Shown here: positions 1 through 5,743 of the stretch, piece by piece
Position numbering within the stretch: position 1 is the stretch's first letter
Layout: each line of letters opens with the position of its first letter
NCBI GenBank assembly: GCA_029058455.1
Contig: JAIDXU010000340.1
Coordinates: 1-6,252, forward strand
Length of the DNA: 6,252 nt
Reading direction: 5' to 3'
Source of the DNA: Paramuribaculum sp.
GTDB taxonomy: Bacteria > Bacteroidota > Bacteroidia > Bacteroidales > Muribaculaceae
Made by a program: the position numbers and the translations under genes
The notes under the pieces: generated by a model
Seen by the model: the letters and a program-made list of their open reading frames with translations, nothing else
Databases searched by the model: none
What the model was told of the DNA's origin: nothing

Positions 1-23
1 TGACAAGCCTGTCAAACTAGATG

Positions 24-54
24 CAAAGATACTAATTACTTTTTACACTCACAA
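24..54 (-). promoter_or_regulatory. Leftward sigma-ABfr-type promoter for a gene outside the window
   Basis: Read on the minus strand, TATCTTTG (31 to 24) matches the Bacteroidetes -7 consensus TAnnTTTG. A TTG (54 to 52) lies 20 nt upstream, which is the expected -33 element and spacing. Transcription should start near position 17 and leave the window. The -7 region with its flanks (TAGTATCTTTGC) resembles that of the promoter at 6154-6184 (TAGTAACTTTGC). Confidence 0.6.
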
Positions 55-67
55 CTTAAAAGTTGTG
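50..67. promoter_or_regulatory. Perfect 8+8 inverted repeat, candidate operator
   Basis: CACAACTT (50-57) and AAGTTGTG (60-67) are exact reverse complements separated by AA. The left arm contains the -33 TTG of the leftward promoter, so a bound dimer would be expected to block that promoter. The AT-rich stem with a two-base centre makes a DNA site more likely than an RNA hairpin. The binding protein is unknown. Confidence 0.45.
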
Positions 68-134
68 TTTATTCTCTTTGTTACACATCTCTGGTCTAAA
101 TCATCATTTTTTGCCAGGCGTCAGCTCGTAAAGG

Positions 135-214
135 GCGACGTTAGATTTTTGAAATTCTCATATATCATAAAGTATTGAAAATCTGGGGATTATAAATTAG
201 CGCGTAAGATTTTT
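135..214. repeat. Imperfect direct repeat upstream of the regulator promoter
   Basis: GCGACGTTAGATTTTT (135-150) and GCGCGTAAGATTTTT (200-214) match at all but two positions (one extra base, one T/A change) with a copy spacing of about 65 bp, close to six helical turns. A weaker relative (GCGCTATAATTTTT) lies at 259-272. The proximal copy ends 14 bp before the -33 box. This could be a regulator site, but the AT-rich half makes chance similarity possible. Confidence 0.3.
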
Positions 215-228
215 ATAAACTGCGAATG

Positions 229-259
229 TTGAATATTAATAATTTCAGTATTAATTTTG
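229..259 (+). promoter_or_regulatory. Sigma-ABfr-type promoter of the regulator/GIN operon
   Basis: TTG at 229-231, a 20-nt spacer and TAATTTTG at 252-259 match the Bacteroidetes -33/-7 promoter exactly. Transcription should start near 265-267, giving a leader of about 33 nt before the ATG at 299. The in-frame TTG at 257 lies inside the -7 box and would not be in the mRNA, so the promoter also decides the start of the first gene. Confidence 0.65.
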
Positions 260-298
260 CGCTATAATTTTTCGACGACCTATCCAAATACGGAAATA

Positions 299-1642
299 AT
301 GAAAAAGCCCTGCACATATATTATTATTGTCCTGACAGCTCTGCTGGCAGCCTGCACGGATTACCGGTTAGAGTCGGCAGCCAAAGAACTGACCCGGGCA
401 GAAGAGGCATTATCAGAGTCAGATTACGCACTGGCGATGAATATTGCAGCCTCTGCCCTTGATCTTCCGCAGACCGACTCCACAGTGTGCGCACGTTTGT
501 ATGATATAATCGCGATGGGTCATCGCAGTGCCGGTAACTCAGCGGCTGAACTATCGTTTGCGCAACAGGCGGCCGAATGGGCCCCAAATGACAGTCTGGT
601 GCGTCAGGAACTCACACTTTCAGCGATCAATGCAGGCCGACACGACCTGGCCATGCAACAACTCGAACTTATGGATTCAACCGATGAGTTTCGCCTCCAT
701 AAGTTGCCGCTCCCGGCCATGAGTACCGGGCAAACCGAACTGGCTCGTGAAGTGCTCGAATATCTCCATACCAACAATCTCTGGATGGAGGTGTCGCAAA
801 TGGCTATGCTCGCCGAGCTCTACCATACCGAAGGAATGTATGACAAGGCCCGGTCGGTAATTGACGGGATTGACCCGACTCAGCTCAGCGATCCTGACGA
901 TCTCAGGGCAATGCTCAGATATTATGATTTGACAGGCAATAGTACACTGTCGATGGCAACAGCCCGACAACTGTCCTCGGTCCTTGAATCGCGGTTGGCT
1001 GATGCCTCAGCACAGGAAATTTATTCACGGCTCTATGAAATAGAACATTCTGCCCGCAGCGAACGCCAGACTCACGACCATAACCGTATTGTGTTGCTGT
1101 GGCTTTGCGTAACACTGCTTCTTCTTGCGGGCGGCATGGTGACATGGTGGCTCCTCTACCGGCAAGCTTCCGAGCGCCGGCGTTTACTGCAAAAACAGAA
1201 CGATCTGCTGATGCTCTCGATCGAAAGTCGCAGGATGATGTCTGATCTGTTCAGCGAACGCAACCGCACAATTGAGTTGATGGGCAACCTTATGATAGAC
1301 GCATCGGTAAGCGACAAGGGTGGAACGAAGCATATTTCTTCTACACTTGCCGATGAGATCGACCGGTTCCGTTCAGCAGAGGTGATTGAGGAGATCGGCC
1401 GCACGCTCAATGAGTGTTTTGACAATGTCATTATGCGTCTTGAGAGGGATGTGCCCACTCTAAGCAAGGCCGAAAAGATACTGACACTCTACAGTGCTTC
1501 CGGGCTTTCGGCGCGAGTAATATGTCTGCTCACCTCTCAGACCCCAAGTGCGGTCTATGCACAGAAACACCGTATACGTAAGAAAATTCAGGCGTCTGAG
1601 GCCTCGACGTCTGACCAACAACAATATCTCGATTTATTATGA
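299..1642 (+). CDS. Membrane-spanning TPR-like regulator with lipobox and C-terminal LuxR-like HTH
   Basis: This 447-residue protein is probably a one-component transmembrane transcription regulator. Residues 1-19 form a lipoprotein signal with lipobox L16-A-A-C19. Residues about 25-255 are all-alpha and resemble degenerate TPR repeats, placed in the periplasm. Residues about 264-287 are a single strongly hydrophobic helix, followed by Arg-rich flanking residues. A heptad-rich, probably coiled-coil stretch (about 289-330) leads to a C-terminal HTH at about 386-430, in which LSKAEKILTLYSASGLS and AVYAQKHRIRKKI fit the LuxR/GerE HTH pattern. Proteins of this layout are common in Bacteroidales and are usually annotated as TPR-containing transcriptional regulators. 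The ATG at 299 is chosen because it starts an ideal lipoprotein signal and lies downstream of the promoter; the frame is open back to TTG 257. Its last codons overlap the next gene by 4 nt (ATGA), so the two are probably translationally coupled. The ligand and target promoters are unknown; autoregulation is an inference. Confidence 0.8.
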   Translation: MKKPCTYIIIVLTALLAACTDYRLESAAKELTRAEEALSESDYALAMNIAASALDLPQTDSTVCARLYDIIAMGHRSAGNSAAELSFAQQAAEWAPNDSLVRQELTLSAINAGRHDLAMQQLELMDSTDEFRLHKLPLPAMSTGQTELAREVLEYLHTNNLWMEVSQMAMLAELYHTEGMYDKARSVIDGIDPTQLSDPDDLRAMLRYYDLTGNSTLSMATARQLSSVLESRLADASAQEIYSRLYEIEHSARSERQTHDHNRIVLLWLCVTLLLLAGGMVTWWLLYRQASERRRLLQKQNDLLMLSIESRRMMSDLFSERNRTIELMGNLMIDASVSDKGGTKHISSTLADEIDRFRSAEVIEEIGRTLNECFDNVIMRLERDVPTLSKAEKILTLYSASGLSARVICLLTSQTPSAVYAQKHRIRKKIQASEASTSDQQQYLDLL

Positions 1643-2415
1643 AACTATCAACTCTATTGCTGGCAGCAGCACTGGCTATCGCGGAACTTCCCGCTATGGC
1701 AGCCGATACAAAGCCTGTTGAGAAGACTATAAAACTCAACGGTGTTATCGATGGTAAGGTAAGCATTGACGGGCTTTGCGGCACATATTACGTTGACGAG
1801 GAGTTCCCCGACAACCGCTTTATCCGTATCACCGGCCTTGAGGTCTATGTTTCGCGTGTGATGATCTCCAAAGACTCCGACAACACGCTCAACATATCCT
1901 TACAACTCCCTTCATGGCTAAAAATGCCGACGCAAAACGACCTGCAGGTGTCGATAACAGGTCCAAAACTGGTTTCGCTGACCTTGACCAACAGAAGCGC
2001 CATATCCGTGCAGGGGTTTAGGTCAACCCCTCAGTCGCTTAGCCTCAATGTCAAAAACAAGTCACACCTGCTCTTCAACAATCCGGTCAGCACATCCACT
2101 GTCACAGCCACTGTGTCGTCGGGGTCAACATTCACCATCAACGCCACACAAACGGCCGAGATGACCATGACGCTTAGCGAGAACTCGCAGGGATATATCG
2201 GGGGCCCGAGCAGTATCAATAATCTGAATATCAACGCCACCGGTGGCTCAACTGCCTACATCTCCAAAATTCTCGTCAAGAAGGCTGATTTTGACGCTAC
2301 CGATATGAGTCAGATCGGTTATTACACCAAACCTAACTCATTAACCCGCCACAGTTCACGCGGAGGAATAATAAAGCAATCTAATGACATACCACAAGGA
2401 AAAGGTTTATTATGA
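1639..2415 (+). CDS. Exported GIN/DUF2807-like protein (first copy)
   Basis: This 258-residue protein has a Sec signal peptide (hydrophobic residues 3-18, likely cleavage after A19-M-A21) and no lipobox, so it should be periplasmic or secreted. The mature part is rich in alternating beta-strand sequence with many Ser, Thr and Asn. The segment from about 35 to 115, ending in N-D-L-Q-V-S-I-T-G-P (100-109), resembles the GIN domain (DUF2807, 'putative auto-transporter adhesin head'), and the following strands (112-215) suggest a beta-helix-like stack. The last 35 residues are polar and look disordered. The family has no established biochemical role, and the adhesin name is only a prediction. It overlaps the regulator gene upstream and the second GIN-like gene downstream by ATGA, and shares LP, ITGP and their spacing with the latter. 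The family call rests on pattern recognition, not on a profile search. Confidence 0.7.
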   Translation: MKLSTLLLAAALAIAELPAMAADTKPVEKTIKLNGVIDGKVSIDGLCGTYYVDEEFPDNRFIRITGLEVYVSRVMISKDSDNTLNISLQLPSWLKMPTQNDLQVSITGPKLVSLTLTNRSAISVQGFRSTPQSLSLNVKNKSHLLFNNPVSTSTVTATVSSGSTFTINATQTAEMTMTLSENSQGYIGGPSSINNLNINATGGSTAYISKILVKKADFDATDMSQIGYYTKPNSLTRHSSRGGIIKQSNDIPQGKGLL

Positions 2416-3101
2416 AACAGATACTTACATTTTTAGCTATTTTCTGCGCCCTTGTTTCACAGGCTCAGAATGAATACACTCCCCTTAAACAGACCGCCTT
2501 AAGTTTTGACAAAGACGCGTTTCACCAACTGCATTGCTCAGTGCCGGTTTATGTCACCTACACCGTCAACGACACAATAGCACCCTCGGTTATTTCTATC
2601 GGACTGGGTGTGTATGTCGACTGTGTGAGTGTCAGAGTTGAGAATGACACCCTGTTTCTGGACTTTGATCTGCCCCAATATATGAATGAGCCCGGAGTCA
2701 ATGAGTTGCAGATCAATATTACGGGACCGGCGCTCACCGGAATTGAGTCAGATGTGAAATGCATGCTGGTGACGATCGGAGATCAGACGCTCAAGTCTGC
2801 GGTAAGGGTCGTTGCCTCTGAGCGAGCTAATATTTTGATACGCGACTGCGTCACAGCTCCGGAAATTTCGGTATCGGCCGGCAATGGTGCCGTAGTGGGA
2901 ATCTTCGGTGTCAACACTCCGCTGATGAATATATCGGCAAGTGATCTCTCGATAGTCAATCTCTATGGTCTTCAAGATTCAAGCCGCGCTGACACGCTCC
3001 GACTCTGTGCCAAGGGTATTAGTACGATTACTGTGAGCGACACAATACACAAATCACTAACCGAAGATAAAAGTGAAGGCTCGACCATAACAGTTCAGTA
3101 G
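2412..3101 (+). CDS. Exported GIN/DUF2807-like protein (second copy)
   Basis: This 229-residue protein has a short Sec signal peptide (residues 1-18, cleavage after S-Q-A18) and no lipobox cysteine. The mature protein is beta-rich. Residues 87-106 (LPQYM..P..NELQ..ITGP) align with residues 90-109 of the upstream gene product with identical spacing, so the two are paralogs that have diverged strongly elsewhere. After the ITGP strand come short repeating strands (about 115-208) that fit the repetitive half of a GIN-like fold. It has six mature cysteines (42, 71, 117, 146, 199 and none near the C-terminus beyond these; five are clear), against one (C47) in the first copy. The start overlaps the previous stop (ATGA), and the 13 bases around this junction equal those at the previous one. 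Function is unknown; a periplasmic or surface partner of the co-encoded regulator is a guess from context. Confidence 0.68.
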   Translation: MKQILTFLAIFCALVSQAQNEYTPLKQTALSFDKDAFHQLHCSVPVYVTYTVNDTIAPSVISIGLGVYVDCVSVRVENDTLFLDFDLPQYMNEPGVNELQINITGPALTGIESDVKCMLVTIGDQTLKSAVRVVASERANILIRDCVTAPEISVSAGNGAVVGIFGVNTPLMNISASDLSIVNLYGLQDSSRADTLRLCAKGISTITVSDTIHKSLTEDKSEGSTITVQ

Positions 3102-3126
3102 CTAATTGTTTTCTCATTCTCAAAAA

Positions 3127-3171
3127 AATGCCCGATCTTTCTAACCTATGGGGGAGGAAAGACCGGGCATT
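3127..3171 (-). terminator. 15-bp hairpin with U-tract on the minus strand
   Basis: Arms 3127-3141 and 3157-3171 pair over 15 positions around a 15-nt loop. The position 3135/3163 is an A-C mismatch in plus-strand RNA but a U-G wobble in minus-strand RNA. The T-run made by A3122-A3128 also follows the stem only on the minus strand, while the plus-strand tail (TGATGTTGTC) is poor. As an intrinsic terminator it therefore reads best leftward. Position alone would suggest ending the GIN operon on the plus strand, and it may do this weakly. Confidence 0.55.
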
Positions 3172-3216
3172 GATGTTGTCAAACTTCATAGCCACTATGA
3201 CCCGCCACCAAAATAG

Positions 3217-3248
3217 TTGCCACATCAACCATTTTTATTTCTGATTTG
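3217..3248 (+). promoter_or_regulatory. Weak candidate promoter of the marR operon
   Basis: TTG at 3217-3219, a 21-nt spacer and CTGATTTG at 3241-3248 give a degenerate Bacteroidetes promoter. TTTG is intact but the TA of TAnnTTTG reads CT. Transcription would start near 3255, only about 7 nt before ATG 3262 but about 31 nt before the alternative ATG 3286. No better match is seen between the GIN operon and this gene. Confidence 0.3.
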
Positions 3249-3261
3249 TTTAATCTATACC

Positions 3262-3693
3262 ATGACAAATGGATCGATATATCAAATGCCCAACATAGGC
3301 TGCCTGCTTGGTTCTGCCTATCAGCAACAGTTAAGCCGGTTGGCAACAGCACTGACCGATGAGGGCCTCGACATACTACCGTCGGAGTATCTCGTGTTGC
3401 GCGGTCTTTATACTAAAGACGGTATGCAGCAATGTGATGTGGCTTCTCTACTCGGAAAGGATAAAGCCGGAGTTAGCCGCTGTATCCGCACTATGGAGCG
3501 AAAAGGCTTGGTCAGTGTTAAGACAATAAGCCATAAATGCCGACGCATTTGGCTGACTGACAAGAGCAGAGAGATTGAGCCTTTGATAATGAAAATTGCC
3601 GGAGCCCGTCACGATGCTCTCCTTAATCTCGCAAGCTCCGAAGATATTGAAACCTTTGTCAGAGTTCTGAAACTCATATTAAATCAAAAATAA
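3262..3693 (+). CDS. MarR-family winged-helix transcriptional regulator
   Basis: This 143-residue protein has the size and layout of MarR repressors, which bind palindromic operators as dimers and release them on binding phenolic ligands or on cysteine oxidation. Residues 12-50 would be the N-terminal dimerisation helices, residues 55-82 the HTH (CDVASLLGKDKAGVSRCIRTMERKGLV), and residues 83-100 the wing ending in RRIWLTD, where MarR proteins usually have DrR...LT. Cysteines lie at 14, 58, 74 and 93; C14 sits in the first helix, near where OhrR has its peroxide-sensing Cys15. ATG 3262 is preferred over an in-frame TTG at 3217, which adds an unlikely hydrophobic leader. ATG 3286 (135 residues) is also possible and would fit the weak promoter better. 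The gene lies 17 nt upstream of a dithiol oxidoreductase gene, which it probably regulates along with itself. Confidence 0.85.
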   Translation: MTNGSIYQMPNIGCLLGSAYQQQLSRLATALTDEGLDILPSEYLVLRGLYTKDGMQQCDVASLLGKDKAGVSRCIRTMERKGLVSVKTISHKCRRIWLTDKSREIEPLIMKIAGARHDALLNLASSEDIETFVRVLKLILNQK

Positions 3694-3710
3694 GAAAGGA
3701 TAAAACTACT

Positions 3711-4418
3711 ATGATTACACTCACTATCTGGAGCGACTTTGCCTGCCCCTATTGCTACATTGGCGAAACACGACTTGAAAAAGCTATTGAAGAACTCGGC
3801 ATGAAGAATGACGTGAGGATTGACTATCGTGCATTTGAGCTTGACCCCACTGCACCGAAAGAGGTTGTAAGCTCCACCCCCGAGCGATTCGCTATGAAAT
3901 ATCGTCTTTCGCTCGAGGGCGCCAAGCAACAGATCGAACAGATTTCAGATTTAGGCAAAGAGCTGGGTATCGACTTCCGATATGCCACGACTCAATATTC
4001 AAACACCCGCGACGCTCACCGACTCATGAAACTTGCCGAAGAAAAGTATGACCGCGAGACCGTTGCAAGAATTAACGAAGCCCTCTTCAAAGCCTACTTT
4101 GTTGAGAATCTCGTTTTGGCCGACCACAAGGTGCTTCTCGACAAGGCTATGGGCGTAGGCATGAAGGAGGATGAAGTAAAGGATGTGCTTAACTCCGATA
4201 AGTATGACGATGAGGTGCGTTTCGACGAGCGCGAGGCTGCTATGCGTGGTATACACGGTGTGCCCTATATCGTTTTCAACGGTGGTTTTGCCGTGCCGGG
4301 TGCAATGTCGGTTGATTCTTTCAAATCAGCTCTCCGACGCGAACTTAACAAACAGCAATCAGACACTACCACCGAGCGCCCCCACGCTTGTGGACCCGAC
4401 GGTTGCCAACTCTTATAA
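3711..4418 (+). CDS. Cytoplasmic DsbA-family (FrnE-like) dithiol oxidoreductase
   Basis: This 235-residue protein has a thioredoxin fold with a helical insertion, as in FrnE/DsbA-like proteins that exchange dithiols and disulfides. Motifs seen are the active site C12-P-Y-C15 after WSDFA, AFELDP (41-46), NTRDAHRL (98-105) typical of FrnE proteins, and the cis-proline loop GIHGVP185. There is no signal peptide, so unlike classical DsbA it should act in the cytoplasm. The C-terminus ends in C227-GPDG-C232, a CX4C pair like that described in Deinococcus radiodurans FrnE, where it is thought to work with the CXXC site. It sits 17 nt after the marR gene with a modest GAAAGGA Shine-Dalgarno sequence (3694-3700), and 21 nt before the metallo-hydrolase gene. 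The likely role is thiol repair or redox detoxification; the substrate is unknown. 2-Hydroxychromene-2-carboxylate isomerases share the fold, but the CPYC site argues against that reading. Confidence 0.88.
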   Translation: MITLTIWSDFACPYCYIGETRLEKAIEELGMKNDVRIDYRAFELDPTAPKEVVSSTPERFAMKYRLSLEGAKQQIEQISDLGKELGIDFRYATTQYSNTRDAHRLMKLAEEKYDRETVARINEALFKAYFVENLVLADHKVLLDKAMGVGMKEDEVKDVLNSDKYDDEVRFDEREAAMRGIHGVPYIVFNGGFAVPGAMSVDSFKSALRRELNKQQSDTTTERPHACGPDGCQLL

Positions 4419-4424
4419 TTACAT

Positions 4425-4431
4425 AAGGAGG
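4425..4431 (+). promoter_or_regulatory. Strong Shine-Dalgarno sequence before the metallo-hydrolase gene
   Basis: AAGGAGG lies 8 nt before ATG 4440, a textbook ribosome binding site. It stands out because the first genes of the two operons with clear promoters have AT-rich leaders with no such site, as is usual in Bacteroidetes. It fixes the start and suggests that this gene is translated independently of its upstream neighbour. Confidence 0.7.
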
Positions 4432-4439
4432 AACTGACT

Positions 4440-5066
4440 ATGATCAAGGAATTGACGGTAGAAGGTGTATTCGCCACAAACTGTTACTTCTACATCGATG
4501 AGAAAACCAATGCCGGATTTATCATCGACCCCGGAGCTCAGGCAGGCCTGATATATGACGTCGTGACAAGCAATGGCTGGACTATTGAAAAAATATTACT
4601 GACTCACGGACATTTCGACCACTTCGGCGCGGCAGCACAACTGAGCGAACGACTTGGAGCACCGATTTATGTTCACCCGGATGATGCCCCATATTTATCC
4701 GACACATATCTCAACCTCAGCGGAAATTCGGGTCAGCAGATGATTATAAATCACTACGAGAATTTCTCTGATGGTGAGACTATCAGACTTAAAGCCAATT
4801 CAGGCTTTTATCTCAAAGTCATCCACACTCCGGGACACACTCCCGGCTCGGTAACGTTCTATTCACCCGAAGAAAACGCCGCCTTTGTCGGTGACCTGCT
4901 CTATCAGCATGGACCCGGTTTGACAAACTTCCCCGGCGGCAACCGACGCATACTGGAGGAATCGATTGTAAATAAGATTTTCACACTCCCTGCCGACACT
5001 CTTCTCCTATCGGGTCACTCCTCGCCCATAACAGTTGCACAGGAACGCCAAATGCTGATGGGATAA
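4440..5066 (+). CDS. MBL-fold metallo-hydrolase, glyoxalase-II-like
   Basis: This 208-residue protein is a compact metallo-beta-lactamase-fold hydrolase. The metal site is complete: H56-x-H58-x-D60-H61 (THGHFDHFG), H133 in HTPGHTPGS, D152 in FVGDLL, and H193 in SGHSS near the C-terminus. That set fits a dinuclear zinc or iron site and the YcbL/GloB-like branch that lacks the long C-terminal substrate domain of true glyoxalase II. No signal peptide is present, so it is cytoplasmic. Such enzymes hydrolyse thioesters or related bonds; the thiol cofactor cannot be told from the sequence, and Bacteroidales are not known for glutathione. The gene is third in the marR, dsbA-like cluster, 21 nt after its neighbour, which suggests a role in clearing reactive aldehyde or thiol adducts. 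This role is inferred from context. Confidence 0.88.
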   Translation: MIKELTVEGVFATNCYFYIDEKTNAGFIIDPGAQAGLIYDVVTSNGWTIEKILLTHGHFDHFGAAAQLSERLGAPIYVHPDDAPYLSDTYLNLSGNSGQQMIINHYENFSDGETIRLKANSGFYLKVIHTPGHTPGSVTFYSPEENAAFVGDLLYQHGPGLTNFPGGNRRILEESIVNKIFTLPADTLLLSGHSSPITVAQERQMLMG

Positions 5067-5093
5067 CATCCAATGCAACTCCTTAAAAATCAC

Positions 5094-5134
5094 ACTGCAC
5101 CCCTCAAGTTTTTGTCTGACTTTTGGGGTGCAGT
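5094..5134. terminator. Hairpin between convergent operons, probable bidirectional terminator
   Basis: Arms 5094-5103 (A then CTGCACCCC) and 5125-5134 (GGGGTGCAG then T) pair perfectly over 10 bp, with a further AAG/CTT pairing inside. T-rich sequence follows on both sides: TTAATGTTTT on the plus strand and TGTGATTTTTAAGG on the minus strand. The position between two converging transcription units fits a shared terminator. The U-tracts are displaced from the stem, so efficiency may be moderate. Confidence 0.55.
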
Positions 5135-5203
5135 TAATGTTTTATGGGAGGCATCCTGGAGAAGCTGCCAACCTCACATAATCATTTATTTCATAGCATT
5201 TTC

Positions 5204-5743
5204 TTAAAATTTTTCAGCCAGAGCAGCGGCCTGTGCGCAACCGTCGGTTTTGTCAATGTCGCCCTCAACAAAAACGCCTGGAACAAGCACCTCACCAACT
5301 ATATCCCACTTTAGCAATGCGGCTGTGCGCTCCATTGGAATTTTCACTCCATCTATCACCAACATATCATGTTCCTCGCAACAACAGATTAGACCCATCT
5401 TCTTACCCTGGATGGGTTTCTCTGCCACGCAAAACGAGAACAGACGGTCGATAACACCCTTAATCTGCGCAGGAATCGAATACCAATAAACAGGCATTGC
5501 AAACAATACTGCATCAGCATCGAGAATATGGGGAGCGATGATGTTGAAATCATCGTCAAACGAACAAGCCTTACCTGTCTTGAAACAGGTCATACAGGCA
5601 TGGCAACCGCCAATCTTCATCATAGCTGCGTCAAAGCGCACAACCTCATGTCCCTTAGCTTCAGCAGCCTTGATAAATGAATCTACCATGGCAAAGGTGT
5701 TGCCGTTCTTACGGGGGCTACCGGTTATAACTGTTATTTTCAT
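5204..5743 (-). CDS. Flavodoxin-fold NAD(P)H oxidoreductase with iron-sulfur-flavoprotein-like cysteine cluster
   Basis: This 179-residue protein belongs to the FMN reductase/flavodoxin-2 superfamily. The FMN phosphate loop is GSPRKNGNT (8-16), and the second flavin loop and dimer segment are PVYWYSIPAQIKGVIDR (84-100). Four cysteines, C47-x2-C50-x2-C53-x6-C60, lie where iron-sulfur flavoproteins such as Methanosarcina Isf bind a 4Fe-4S cluster (CX2CX2CX5C there), followed by the family-typical DDDF (63-66). A CCC run (120-122) is also unusual. It is cytoplasmic and lacks a signal peptide. The likely role is two-electron transfer from NAD(P)H or ferredoxin to quinone-like or other acceptors. 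Its ATG overlaps the stop of the upstream NTF2-like gene by 4 nt (ATGA), so the two are co-translated. Whether a cluster is really bound is an inference; a plain FMN-dependent reductase is the alternative. Confidence 0.85.
   Translation of the reverse strand: MKITVITGSPRKNGNTFAMVDSFIKAAEAKGHEVVRFDAAMMKIGGCHACMTCFKTGKACSFDDDFNIIAPHILDADAVLFAMPVYWYSIPAQIKGVIDRLFSFCVAEKPIQGKKMGLICCCEEHDMLVIDGVKIPMERTAALLKWDIVGEVLVPGVFVEGDIDKTDGCAQAAALAEKF

Larger units (their letters stand above)
1..298. other. Intergenic region between two divergent promoters
   Basis: No convincing coding sequence was found on either strand. The stretch is AT-rich. It holds a leftward promoter near its left end, a rightward promoter near its right end, an inverted repeat at 50-67 and an imperfect direct repeat at 135-150 and 200-214. 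The first 14 bases (TGACAAGCCTGTCA) are a near-palindrome with one mismatched pair. They lie just downstream of the expected leftward transcription start, so they could form a hairpin at the 5' end of that transcript or act as an operator. The gene served by the leftward promoter lies outside the window. Confidence 0.7.

Noticed and set aside
94..146. Integron attC-like site (GTCTAAA ... GTTAGAT)
   Set aside because: The outer boxes only partly match, the inner arms are not symmetrically placed, and no integrase or cassette is near.
257..298. TTG start extending the regulator by 14 residues
   Set aside because: The TTG is part of the -7 promoter box, the added residues disrupt an ideal lipoprotein signal peptide, and ATG 299 gives a standard start.
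324..1784. Open frames on the minus strand opposite the regulator gene
   Set aside because: They give low-complexity or Arg/Ser/Pro-rich translations without family motifs and are opposite a well-supported gene.
3217..3261. TTG start extending the MarR protein by 15 residues
   Set aside because: It adds a hydrophobic leader not seen in MarR proteins and coincides with the candidate -33 element; ATG 3262 gives a normal length.
3275..3282. GATATATC palindrome inside the start of marR
   Set aside because: It is short, AT-rich and within coding sequence, so it is expected by chance.
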